The notes: a model not told the origin generated them from the sequence alone. Shown: positions 7,957-14,783, counted from the first letter of the stretch. The stretch is DNA of 14,783 nt from Spirochaetaceae bacterium (GCA_030633365.1 DAOVSY010000028.1:1-14783); one strand, 5' to 3'. Translations and numbers: made by a program.

Positions 7957-9374
7957 CTGTCATCTTCAGGGTACCAGAGTTTACTTTTATGTTTAAATGC
8001 CCTTTTACCAGCCAGTTTAATAAAAAAAGTTCCGGTAAAAAGTATATATGCAATATTAATAAGTACAGCAATCCAGAACCAGTTATAGTTTCCTGTCATA
8101 TATGTACGCAAAGGCATGTTCATTGTTAAAATATAAGGAAGTGCAAAAACAAAAGTAATTGCTGATGAATATGAAAAATCAGTTGCTACCGGGGTCTCGA
8201 AATCAGGATCTACCACTCTAAGCAGAGCCAATCCTGTAGAAAGTGTTCCTGTTGTAGCTCCGAAAATCATCAGAGATCTTAAAAATCTATGGTCACTAAA
8301 TATTCTGGATGTAAACCATATAGAGCTAATTGATACAATAACTGCACCAATAACAGCAGTTATAAAGATAGGTATCCAGTATTCAGCAACCATTACAAGA
8401 GAAATTGCAGCAATTGCACTTGCAAACATTAAATCAACTGACAGGCCTGTAATGCGATTGAGTGTTAAGTTATCCATAATATGCTCGGTATTTGTTTTTT
8501 TTAGAAATTGTTTTAAAAATAAACCTGTAAGTGCAGCAAAAACAAAACTTAAACCCCATAAAGTTGTTGAAAGCTGTTCTCCGGTTGATCCGGCAAAAGA
8601 AAGAAGATATTCCAAACCTGTCAGAAGAAGAAAAGTTAATAAATAACCAAAAAGAACCATTCCCATATTCAGTGTCATAGTATCAATTGCCTCTGTTTCT
8701 GTTGTTTGATAGGAACCCACCGGTAAGTTTGAGTTTTTTTTGTGTATACCGGTACGAATATCTTTATCAAGAAGGAAAGCCACCTTGTCTTTTTTTATCC
8801 ATCCATTTCTTATTCCGTAGTTGATAAAAAATATACCACCGAAGCTGCAAATAATAAAACCAATAGCTGCAAAAGCCAGACCTATACTGCCTGCTCCTTC
8901 AACACCAAAAGCAATCCAGCTTTCACCAATAGAATATGCCTGACCTGGACCAAGTCCAAACCCAAGGGGTAAAAGGTATCCGAAACTATGAAATAATTCC
9001 GGCATTGTTGTTTTAATAAGAAAGAACGTAAGCCTCACTCCTATAAATCCCTACCCGCCATAGTGCAAAAGAACGGAAATAGATGTTCTGAAGGCTCCTC
9101 CCTTTGCAGATTTACTTTTGTCAGGAGTTTTTAAAGCTAAAGCAAGAAATGAAAGGCTTAAAAGATGGTATGCCATCTCTCCAAGATTGGCAGGACGAAT
9201 TCCAAGAATTGGAAAAACAAAATTATACAGTGGAAGAAGGATAAATCCTGCAATGAGTGGGTTTGGAATAAGGTATTTTTGGAAAAATCTAATTCTGGTA
9301 CGAATCCATGTTGCCAGGATAAGTCCGGTAGAGATTATTCCAAGATTTATAAACATTGTCCATTGAATACTCAT
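7953..9374 (-). pseudogene. GltS-type sodium/glutamate symporter homologue interrupted by one amber codon (copy A)
   Basis: Paralogue of the intact transporter at 10732-12153, roughly 70% identical by eye. From the ATG at 9374 (AAAGGGG six bases upstream) it reads MSIQWTMFINLGIIS and continues to codon 107. A TAG at 9053-9051 follows, and the same frame resumes to the same C-terminus (KLWYPEDDS). Total length is 473 codons, identical to copy B. The TAG aligns with Gln108 (CAG at 11832-11830) of copy B, so one C-to-T change explains the break. Codons flanking the stop also diverge: GG*GFIGVR replaces GIQGLTGLL, putting an Arg in a predicted membrane helix. Later motifs are preserved, including GPGQAYSIGESW and GLALLRVVDPDFETPVATD. 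A GTG four codons past the stop could permit reinitiation, but a 361-residue C-terminal piece would lack the first helices. Most likely a recent pseudogene; a base-call error or suppressed stop remains possible. Confidence 0.85.
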
Positions 9375-9404
9375 TAAATGCCCCTTTCCCTATCTTTAAA
9401 ATCT

Positions 9405-9431
9405 GTTATAATTAATATAGTTAATTATAAC
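9405..9431. promoter_or_regulatory. Perfect 27-bp palindrome at the divergent promoter of module A
   Basis: GTTATAATTAA (9405-9415) and TTAATTATAAC (9421-9431) are exact reverse complements separated by TATAG. Each arm contains a TATAAT, on the plus strand at 9407-9412 and on the minus strand at 9429-9424, so the site offers a -10-like element in both directions. No good -35 accompanies either. It lies midway between the transporter and acyltransferase starts. A shared operator or bidirectional promoter core is the likely role. The equivalent site in module B keeps both TATAAT elements but only about 7 of 11 arm pairs. Confidence 0.5.
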
Positions 9432-9455
9432 ATTTTGCAACAATACATATTTGCT

Positions 9456-9459
9456 GGAG
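9456..9459 (+). promoter_or_regulatory. Ribosome-binding site fixing the acyltransferase A start at 9465
   Basis: GGAG lies five bases upstream of the ATG at 9465. Module B has AGGAG (12234-12238) at the same distance from its ATG, and the proteins align from that Met onward (xxxKSNKITMN). An open frame reaching back to 9378 crosses the palindromic promoter region and is not conserved in copy B. Confidence 0.75.
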
Positions 9460-9464
9460 TTTTA

Positions 9465-10688
9465 ATGGCTGGAAAGAGTAATAAAATTACTATGAATTAT
9501 CAATTTTATAATGTAATAAATTCAATTTTAAAATTTTGGCTGAAGAGACAATTTAATTTAGAAACCAATATTCCCAGTGATGTTATTGATCTAAAACCTC
9601 CCTATGTTATTCTTTCCAATCATCAGGGGTTTTGGGATCCATTTATGATTGGAGCTTTTATTAAACAGCATATTTATTTTGTTGCAACTGATGCTGCATT
9701 CAGGTCACCATTTTTTAAATTTATTATACAACTTGTTGGAACAATTCCAAAAACCAAGGCCCAATCAGATCTTGATGCTCTAAAAAATATTATTGGAGTA
9801 AAACAGAGAGGAGGTATTATAGGAATATTTCCGGAAAGCAGGCGTACCTGGGATGGTGTTACCCTTCCTCTTTTGTTTTCAACTGCCAAACTTATAAGGA
9901 TGTTAAAAATTCCTGTGGTGACTGTAATTCTAAAAGGGGGATATTTTAGCCAGCCCAGATGGGGTGGTCATATACAGAAGGGAAAGGTCGTTGTAGATTA
10001 CAAGCTTCTTTTTTCAGGAGATAGGCTTAAATCTATGAAAATTGATGCAATATACAATGAACTAACAGATGCACTGGCTCATGATGAATATAAATGGCAG
10101 GATGAAGTTTCTGTTGAATTTCGAGGTAAAAAGCCAGCTGAATTTTTGGAACAGGTTCTTTATTTTTGTCCAGTATGTGAAAAAATGGGGACCATGTATT
10201 CTAAAGGGAAGGTTTTTAAGTGTAATTCCTGTGGATATGAACTGGAATATAACAGTTTGTGCAGATTTGAAAGCAGGAAAAACAAAGTAATATTTAATAA
10301 TATTAGAGACTGGAGTAAATGGCAGCAGGATAAACTGTATTCATTCCTTGATGGTTCCTCCAATAATAAAGAGATTCTCCTGGAAGACAAAAATCTTGTT
10401 TTTTATACTGGTTATAAAAGTAATAAAATAAAATATTTTGCATCCGGGTCTCTTAAACTGACTGCTAATACTTTAGTATTTGAAGACAAAAATGGATCTG
10501 TTATAAGATCATTTCCCCTAAAACAGCTAACAGGAATTGATGCTCAGAATAAGGAAAAACTCGAATTCTACTACGAGGATGTCCTTTACATAATATGGAG
10601 TAAACATAAACACTTCAGTATTAATAAATGGCTGTGGGCAATGGAGTATCTTTTAAAAGATAAGTTTTCTCAGTTTGAGCAACAATGA
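9465..10688 (+). CDS. PlsC-type acyltransferase with zinc ribbon and possible PH-like tail (copy A)
   Basis: A 407-residue protein of the lysophospholipid acyltransferase superfamily, expected to transfer an acyl group to a lysolipid or related acceptor at the inner face of the membrane. Motif I is NHQGFWD (His53-X4-Asp58), the catalytic HX4D. Motif III is FPESRR (122-127), where Glu124 is kept but the usual Gly of FPEG is Ser125; copy B has Gly. A motif-IV-like IPVVTVILKGG follows at 149-159. Residues 235-256 form a zinc ribbon (CPVC...CNSC; Cys235, 238, 253, 256). The tail (~310-400) alternates strands and ends in a helix with a Lys-Trp pair (NKWLWAMEYLL), resembling a PH/GRAM-like fold; this is inference. 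No membrane helix is evident. It is divergent from the transporter pseudogene with a 90-bp gap. The Ser substitution may reduce activity. The alternative upstream ATG at 9378 is rejected. Confidence 0.9.
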   Translation: MAGKSNKITMNYQFYNVINSILKFWLKRQFNLETNIPSDVIDLKPPYVILSNHQGFWDPFMIGAFIKQHIYFVATDAAFRSPFFKFIIQLVGTIPKTKAQSDLDALKNIIGVKQRGGIIGIFPESRRTWDGVTLPLLFSTAKLIRMLKIPVVTVILKGGYFSQPRWGGHIQKGKVVVDYKLLFSGDRLKSMKIDAIYNELTDALAHDEYKWQDEVSVEFRGKKPAEFLEQVLYFCPVCEKMGTMYSKGKVFKCNSCGYELEYNSLCRFESRKNKVIFNNIRDWSKWQQDKLYSFLDGSSNNKEILLEDKNLVFYTGYKSNKIKYFASGSLKLTANTLVFEDKNGSVIRSFPLKQLTGIDAQNKEKLEFYYEDVLYIIWSKHKHFSINKWLWAMEYLLKDKFSQFEQQ

Positions 10689-10731
10689 GTAGAGATCAGT
10701 TAATAGCTGAATGTTGTTTTAATACAAGCTA

Positions 10732-12153
10732 CTAACTGCCATCTTCCGGATACCATAGCTTGCTTTTATGTGTAAATGCTCTTTTCCCTGCTAATTTAAG
10801 AAAAAATGCTCCCGAGAAGAGTATATAGATTATATTAACAAGTATTGCCATCCAGAACCATTTGTAATCTCCTGTTGTAAAAGTATGAAGGGGAAGGTTA
10901 ATTGTTAGAATGTAGGGAATAGCAAAGAGAAATGTTAAACCTGAGGCATAGGTATAGTCTGTTGCTACAGGTGTTTCAAAATCCGGATCAACAACTCTTA
11001 AAAGGGCAAGACCAGTGGATAAAGTTCCTGTAGAAACTCCAAATATAAGTACAGTTCTTAAAAATCTATGATCTCTAAAAATTCTTGATCCAAACCAGAT
11101 TGCAGTAAAAGATGTAATAACTGCACCAATTATTGATATTGTAAATATGGGAATCCAGAATTGTGAAACCATAACCAGGGAAATTGCAGCAATAGCACTT
11201 GTTACCATTAAATCCACTGAAAATCCTGTAACCCTGTTTAGAGTAAGGTTATCCATAATATGTTGTGATCCTGTTACTTTTAGGACCTGCTTTATTATCA
11301 GACCAAAAAGAGCTGCAAATATAAAGCTTAACCCCCAAAAGGTTGCAGCAAGCTGTTCTCCGGCTGGTCCAATAAAGGAGAGTAGATATTCCAGGCCTGT
11401 CAGGAAAAGAAAGGCCAGAAAATATCCAAATAAAACCATACCCATATTTAATGTCAAAGTATCGATAGCTTCTGTTTCTGTAGTCTGGTATGATCCTACC
11501 TTAAGTTTTGAACCCTTAGGATGAACACCGGGACGAATATCTTTGTCTAAAAGGAATTTAACTTTTTCTTTTTCGATCCAGCCTTTCTTGATGCCGTAAT
11601 TTATTATAAATACTCCACCAAAACTGCATAGAATGAACCCTATGGCAGCAAAGGTTAGGCCTACACTACCAGCTCCATGAACACCAAAGGTACTCCAGCT
11701 CTCTCCTATAGAGTATGCCTGTCCAGGCCCCTGGGAAAAACCAAGAGGAAGAAAATAACCAAAACTATGATAAAGATCGGGTATTAATGTTTTTATAAAA
11801 AAGAAGGTTAATAGTAGTCCTGTTAAGCCCTGAATTCCAAACTGGAATAGGATGGATAGAGTTGTTCCAAAAATTCTACCGTTGGCTTTTTCTTGTTTTG
11901 GAGGTGTTTTGAGTGCCAAAGCAACAAACGAAATACTTAACAGGTGATATGCCATTTCTCCCAAATTTACTGAAGACAGCCCCAGCTTAGGAAGAACAAA
12001 ATTGTATAGGGGCAATAGTATGAACCCGGCAAGTAAGGAATTGGGAATAAGATATTTTTGAAAAAACTTTAGTTTTGTACGCAGCCAGGTAGCAAATATC
12101 AAACCTGCTGAAATAATTCCTAAATTTATAAACATTGTCCATTGAATACTCAC
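10732..12153 (-). CDS. GltS-type sodium/glutamate symporter homologue (copy B, intact)
   Basis: A 473-residue polytopic inner-membrane protein. The start is GTG at 12153-12151 with AAAGGGG upstream; the paralogue uses ATG at the same point. The start of the protein (FFQKYLIPNSLLAGFILLP, ~30-48) resembles the 'KKYxIPxPxxGG' region of GltS. A Gly-rich re-entrant-like segment, LGFSQGPGQAYSIGESW (137-153), matches the GltS SGGHGTGAAW region, and FAAIGFILCSFGG (168-180) corresponds to the following helix. A second Gly-rich segment, GVSTGTLSTGLALLRVVDP (372-390), sits in the C-terminal half, as expected for the family's inverted-repeat architecture. The protein is longer than E. coli GltS (401), mainly through a polar loop at ~188-230. 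Na+-coupled uptake of glutamate or a similar carboxylate is likely, but the substrate is not provable here. It is convergent with acyltransferase A (43-bp gap) and divergent from acyltransferase B. Confidence 0.88.
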   Translation of the reverse strand: MSIQWTMFINLGIISAGLIFATWLRTKLKFFQKYLIPNSLLAGFILLPLYNFVLPKLGLSSVNLGEMAYHLLSISFVALALKTPPKQEKANGRIFGTTLSILFQFGIQGLTGLLLTFFFIKTLIPDLYHSFGYFLPLGFSQGPGQAYSIGESWSTFGVHGAGSVGLTFAAIGFILCSFGGVFIINYGIKKGWIEKEKVKFLLDKDIRPGVHPKGSKLKVGSYQTTETEAIDTLTLNMGMVLFGYFLAFLFLTGLEYLLSFIGPAGEQLAATFWGLSFIFAALFGLIIKQVLKVTGSQHIMDNLTLNRVTGFSVDLMVTSAIAAISLVMVSQFWIPIFTISIIGAVITSFTAIWFGSRIFRDHRFLRTVLIFGVSTGTLSTGLALLRVVDPDFETPVATDYTYASGLTFLFAIPYILTINLPLHTFTTGDYKWFWMAILVNIIYILFSGAFFLKLAGKRAFTHKSKLWYPEDGS

Positions 12154-12243
12154 AGAATACCCCTTTCACTATATCTAAAATCTGCTATAATTAATACTGT
12201 TAGTTATTATATTTTACTATTGTAAAATTGAACAGGAGTTTTT
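12154..12243. promoter_or_regulatory. Divergent promoter region of module B
   Basis: This 90-bp region separates the two start codons. TATAAT occurs on the plus strand at 12186-12191 and on the minus strand at 12211-12206, in the same positions as in module A. The block around the plus-strand element is the most conserved part of the gap, supporting it as the acyltransferase -10 or an operator. The palindrome of copy A is degenerate here. Convincing -35 hexamers are absent. Confidence 0.45.
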
Positions 12244-13479
12244 ATGCCAAAAAAAAGTAATAAAATCACTATGAATTCTTGGTTTTATTATATATTTAAG
12301 CCTCTAATAAGAATTTGGCTTCAATATAAGTTTAATCTGGAAGCTAATATTCCTGATGAAGTTAAAAATTTAAAGCCCCCATTTCTTATTCTACCTAATC
12401 ACCAGGGATTTTGGGATCCTTTTATGGCTGGAATATACTTAAAACAGCAAATTTTTTATATTGCCTCAGATGCAATATTCAGATCTCCATTTTTTGGATT
12501 ATTAATGAGACTTCTTGGTGTAATTCCTAAAACAAAAGCGCAATCAGACATTGATGCTCTAAAAAATATTTTTATGGTAAAAGAGAGGGGAGATGTAATT
12601 GGTATTTTCCCTGAAGGAAGGCGAACCTGGGATGGTGTAACACTCCCTTTGGTCTATTCTACTTCAAAATTGATAAGAATGCTTAAAGTTCCTGTAGTAG
12701 TAGTAGTTTTTAAAGGCGGTTTTTTCAGCCAGCCCAGATGGGGTTTTCATATCCAAAAGGGTAAAGTTACCATGGAGTATAAGATACTTTTTAGAGACGA
12801 TGAAGTTAAATCTATGAAAGTAGATGATATTCACAGAAAGCTTGCAGGTTCACTGTCTTTTAATGAATTTGAGTACCAGAATAAAGTCTCTATAGAGTAC
12901 AAAGGCAGAAAGCCTGCAGAATACCTTGAGCAGGTTCTGTATACATGTCCATCCTGCAGTACTATTGGGTCAATGTATTCCAAAGGAAAGAAATTTGCAT
13001 GTAATCAATGTAACTATGAACTTGAATATAATCTTCTGCGTAAATTTGAAAGTAGTAAAAATAAAGTTTTTTTTGATAATATAAGAGATTGGAATTTATG
13101 GCAGCAGAAAAATTTACAATCCTGTCTTGATAAAACATCATTTACGGGTAAATCAGTTTTAGAAGATAGTAATCTTATTTTTCATACTGGTTATAAAAGT
13201 GAAAAACTTAAACACTTCTGTACTGGTTCCCTGGGTTTAATCAGATCAACAACGGGTGATCTGGTAATAATAAAGAAGAGTAATGGAGATATATTAAAAT
13301 CTTTTCAGGTAACTGAGCTAAATGGAGTTAATGTTCAGAATAAAGAGAGGCTTGAGTTTTATCATCAGGGAACTTTATACACAATAAAGGATAAGACCAG
13401 ACGATTTAGTGCTTACAAATGGCTCAATGCTGTGGAGTATCTGGTAAGGGAGAAATCATCACAGTTTCAGGCAAACTAA
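12244..13479 (+). CDS. PlsC-type acyltransferase with zinc ribbon and possible PH-like tail (copy B)
   Basis: A 411-residue paralogue of the 9465-10688 gene that aligns over its whole length. The ATG at 12244 has AGGAG at 12234-12238. The catalytic motif NHQGFWD gives His53 and Asp58. Motif III is FPEGRR with the canonical Gly125, and IPKTKAQSDIDAL (94-106) is shared with copy A. Motif IV is VPVVVVVFKGG (149-159), followed by FSQPRWG. The zinc ribbon has Cys235, Cys238, Cys253 and Cys256 (CPSC...CNQC). The tail differs from copy A by a short insertion near 336-341 but keeps the strand-rich pattern and the terminal YKWLNAVEYL helix. The protein should act on lysophospholipid or a related acceptor at the cytoplasmic membrane face, since no signal peptide or membrane helix is visible. 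It is divergent from the intact transporter. As both canonical motifs are present, this copy is the likelier active enzyme. Confidence 0.92.
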   Translation: MPKKSNKITMNSWFYYIFKPLIRIWLQYKFNLEANIPDEVKNLKPPFLILPNHQGFWDPFMAGIYLKQQIFYIASDAIFRSPFFGLLMRLLGVIPKTKAQSDIDALKNIFMVKERGDVIGIFPEGRRTWDGVTLPLVYSTSKLIRMLKVPVVVVVFKGGFFSQPRWGFHIQKGKVTMEYKILFRDDEVKSMKVDDIHRKLAGSLSFNEFEYQNKVSIEYKGRKPAEYLEQVLYTCPSCSTIGSMYSKGKKFACNQCNYELEYNLLRKFESSKNKVFFDNIRDWNLWQQKNLQSCLDKTSFTGKSVLEDSNLIFHTGYKSEKLKHFCTGSLGLIRSTTGDLVIIKKSNGDILKSFQVTELNGVNVQNKERLEFYHQGTLYTIKDKTRRFSAYKWLNAVEYLVREKSSQFQAN

Positions 13480-13486
13480 AATACTT

Positions 13487-13518
13487 CCTGTTAAGGAGAA
13501 AAGATAACTCTTAGCAGG
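13487..13518 (+). terminator. Weak hairpin after acyltransferase B
   Basis: CCTGTTAAGGAG (13487-13498) can pair with CTCTTAGCAGG (13508-13518) around a nine-base loop, with one bulged G and one G-T pair. It begins eight bases after the stop codon. The following sequence (TGGTTTCCCTC) is only a poor U-tract, so intrinsic termination is uncertain. Confidence 0.35.
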
Positions 13519-13575
13519 TGGTTTCCCTCTTAATAGAACCAATATCTTCTGTTCATACTTTATTCATATATCTAA

Positions 13576-13604
13576 TTTATACTATATCTGATGTTTTTTA
13601 TAAT
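13576..13604 (+). promoter_or_regulatory. Candidate promoter P1 for the TolC-family gene
   Basis: TTTATA (13576-13581, four of six to the -35 consensus), 17 bp, then a perfect TATAAT (13599-13604). It gives a leader of roughly 75 nt before the ATG at 13688. AT richness raises the chance of a false match. Confidence 0.4.
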
Positions 13605-13611
13605 GTTTACT

Positions 13612-13639
13612 TTGAATAGTGGCAAAAAAATGTTATATT
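13612..13639 (+). promoter_or_regulatory. Candidate promoter P2 for the TolC-family gene
   Basis: TTGAAT (13612-13617), 16 bp, then TATATT (13634-13639; five of six). The -10 overlaps the left arm of the inverted repeat at 13637-13653, so a repressor bound there would block this promoter. Confidence 0.4.
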
Positions 13640-13653
13640 GTTTTAATAACAAT
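13637..13653. promoter_or_regulatory. Inverted repeat ATTGTT-N5-AACAAT, possible operator
   Basis: Perfect six-base arms flank a five-base spacer, covering the end of the P2 -10 and the likely transcription start. Efflux operons are often repressed from such sites. No regulator gene is visible in the window, so this is inference. Confidence 0.35.
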
Positions 13654-13687
13654 GGAATTCGTGTTTAATTTGTAAAGAGGAAATAAA

Positions 13688-14783
13688 ATGAAAAGGTTTG
13701 TATTATTAATTTTAAGTTTATTATTTATTGGCTCACAGGCTTTCGGGCTTAATTTCCAAACTATAACAGATCAGCTTGAAGCGACCTATGATGTAGAATT
13801 TGCTATGCTGGAAGTTCATCGTCTTGAAAAAGAGATAATAGCTCTAATGAACCCGGAAGATTTAAATATCGGAATAAATCCTTCTGTAAAAGCTATTAGT
13901 CAGGAGGGTGGGGCATTTGCTGAGGAAATAGAAATTTCTGCTACAGCATCTCTAAAAGTCCCTCTTGGGCTGTCGGATGTTGAACAGGAAAAACTCAATT
14001 TTTCTTTAAATTCTTTGGAATTGGCCAGGAATGCTGTGGAAACAGCCAATGAAAGGGCTTTTATAAAGCTATATAATTTTTATCAAACTGCCTGGCTTCT
14101 TCAGGAAGAAGAGCCAATTCTTGAGTTGGAAGTTAAAGCAGCGGAAAACTATTCTGAAATTCTTCAGCAGCGATTTAAAGCAGGAACAGTTTCCCTTATA
14201 ACTCTGGCTGCAGCTGATGAAACACTTCAGGAAAGAAATGATGAATATTCTCAGAATATATTAAGACAGAGATTGGCCTGGTTTGAACTTATGTTTAATG
14301 CAAACCTTGAAATGGAACCGGAAACTCTGGAAAAGAATACCTTAAAAATGACAGATCTCCCAAAACCTCCGGAACTAAGTGGCTGGATCGAAGAAAATCA
14401 TCCTCTTGTTAATATTGAGAGAGTAAAAATAGAACAGCTGGGACAAACAATAGAAAGAATGAAAAAGTCTGATCTTGATATTAGTGTAAAACCTTTTGTA
14501 AATTATGATGGACACGCTGCATCACTGACTTATTCTTTAAATGATCCTGAACTTACAGGATCCTACAGTTATCCTGGTTTTTCTATTGGAGAAATCCCTG
14601 TAAGTTCATCCAATAATACAGTTCCTACCTGGAATACAGGAGTAACAGTAAATATATCACTTGGTTCTAACAAGAGTGATAAATTAAATATCGATGCCCT
14701 TGAACTTGGGCTTAAAAGTGCTATAGCAAAGTTGGATTTTCTGATTGATTCTCTAAATCTTGGAATAAGATCGTCCCATCAGC
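13688..14783 (+). CDS. TolC-family outer-membrane efflux protein (3' truncated)
   Basis: The frame opens at ATG 13688 with AGAGG at 13676-13680 and stays open to the window end (365 codons plus one base); the C-terminus lies outside. Residues 1-20 are a signal peptide (MKRFVLLILSLLFIGSQAFG). Long helices follow, with the typical outer-membrane-efflux pattern 'YSEILQQRFKAGTVSLITLAAADETL' near 157-182, the usual 'R-x-x-x-G-x-x-S-x-x-x-L' stretch. Then comes the start of the second repeat, ENHPLVNIERVKIEQLG (~237-253) followed by LDISVKPFVNYDG, the region leading into a beta-barrel strand. The protein should form a trimeric channel through the outer membrane and periplasm, joining an inner-membrane pump or type I exporter. 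No adaptor or pump gene is visible; they may lie downstream. Substrate unknown. The sequence is divergent from E. coli TolC, so a more specific name is not justified. Confidence 0.88.
   Translation, partial: MKRFVLLILSLLFIGSQAFGLNFQTITDQLEATYDVEFAMLEVHRLEKEIIALMNPEDLNIGINPSVKAISQEGGAFAEEIEISATASLKVPLGLSDVEQEKLNFSLNSLELARNAVETANERAFIKLYNFYQTAWLLQEEEPILELEVKAAENYSEILQQRFKAGTVSLITLAAADETLQERNDEYSQNILRQRLAWFELMFNANLEMEPETLEKNTLKMTDLPKPPELSGWIEENHPLVNIERVKIEQLGQTIERMKKSDLDISVKPFVNYDGHAASLTYSLNDPELTGSYSYPGFSIGEIPVSSSNNTVPTWNTGVTVNISLGSNKSDKLNIDALELGLKSAIAKLDFLIDSLNLGIRSSHQ

Larger units (their letters stand above)
7953..10688. repeat. Duplicated divergent module, copy A (transporter/acyltransferase)
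   Basis: Left copy of a tandem paralogous unit: a minus-strand GltS-like gene, a 90-bp divergent region and a plus-strand acyltransferase. The same arrangement recurs at 10732-13479 in the same orientation. No similarity is apparent outside the two genes and the shared promoter region, so the unit boundaries coincide with the stop codons. Protein divergence indicates an old duplication, or acquisition of two related units, rather than a recent copy. Confidence 0.88.
10732..13479. repeat. Duplicated divergent module, copy B (transporter/acyltransferase)
   Basis: Right copy of the tandem unit, with both genes intact. The divergent region is again exactly 90 bp and aligns without gaps to that of copy A, with 65 of 90 positions matching by hand count. 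The strongest conservation is 12176-12196 against 9397-9417 (20 of 21). Confidence 0.88.

Noticed and set aside
7953..9038. The C-terminal 361 residues of transporter copy A as a separate functional gene
   Set aside because: It lacks the first membrane helices, its frame and alignment are continuous with the upstream 107 codons, and the GTG start looks incidental.
9051..9053. Programmed amber decoding (pyrrolysine) in transporter copy A
   Set aside because: The aligned residue is an ordinary Gln in a membrane-proximal segment, no readthrough context is evident, and one C-to-T mutation is simpler.
9378..9464. Upstream extension of acyltransferase A to an ATG at 9378
   Set aside because: It would translate the palindromic divergent promoter region, has no counterpart in copy B, and lacks the well-placed GGAG seen before 9465.
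10704..10731. TAGCT...AGCTA pairing as a bidirectional terminator between acyltransferase A and transporter B
   Set aside because: The stem is short and AT-rich with a large loop and no clean U-tract on either strand.
11147..11524. 125-codon plus-strand open frame opposite transporter copy B
   Set aside because: It is antisense to conserved membrane helices; a similar shadow at 8452-8646 opposite copy A shows that it arises from the transporter sequence.
13567..13589. TATATCT direct repeat (13567-13573, 13583-13589)
   Set aside because: Only seven bases of AT-rich sequence; expected by chance in such a gap.

Overview
This is an AT-rich window from a didermic (Gram-negative-type) bacterium. 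The envelope proteins (signal peptides, an outer-membrane-barrel-like protein, a TolC-type channel), a chemotaxis receptor, abundant TPR proteins and the AT-rich base composition fit a free-living spirochaete. That assignment is inference: there is no rRNA or tRNA here to confirm it.

Layout. (1) 1-630: the C-terminal end of a methyl-accepting chemotaxis protein, cut by the window edge. (2) 739-7956: a tight four-gene plus-strand operon. It encodes a secreted TPR + beta-rich (probable outer-membrane barrel) protein, a transglutaminase-fold domain fused to seven membrane helices, an ATP-grasp alpha-L-glutamate-ligase-like enzyme, and a 994-residue membrane-anchored protein of about 25 TPRs. The first three junctions are a 1-bp overlap, a 4-bp ATGA overlap and a 2-nt gap, so translation is probably coupled. 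(3) 7953-13479: a tandem duplication of a divergent gene pair. Each unit has a GltS-type sodium/glutamate symporter homologue on the minus strand and a PlsC-type acyltransferase with a zinc ribbon on the plus strand, separated by exactly 90 bp. The left transporter copy carries one in-frame amber codon exactly where the right copy has Gln108; otherwise it is full length (473 codons). (4) 13688-14783: the start of a TolC-family outer-membrane efflux protein, cut by the window edge, preceded by candidate promoters and an inverted repeat.

How the genes may work together. The operon pairs a cytoplasmic ATP-grasp amide ligase with a membrane protein exposing a transglutaminase-like domain outside the inner membrane, plus TPR scaffolds at the inner and (probably) outer membrane. 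The core pair is known from other bacteria as the 'inactive transglutaminase fused to 7TM' + 'alpha-L-glutamate ligase-like' association. Here, however, the transglutaminase Cys-His-Asp triad looks intact, no RimB-like protease gene is present, and two TPR proteins flank the core. This is the best candidate for an undescribed trans-envelope peptide or protein modification system. The ligase gene also carries a nine-G tract in its glycine loop, a possible phase-variation switch. The duplicated transporter/acyltransferase module suggests a functional link between solute uptake and lipid acylation. One copy appears to be decaying: a nonsense codon in the transporter and a Gly-to-Ser change in acyltransferase motif III.

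There is no gene-free stretch over 300 bases. The largest gap (13480-13687) holds a weak hairpin, two promoter-like signals and an inverted repeat. I see no RNA genes, CRISPR arrays or insertion sequences.
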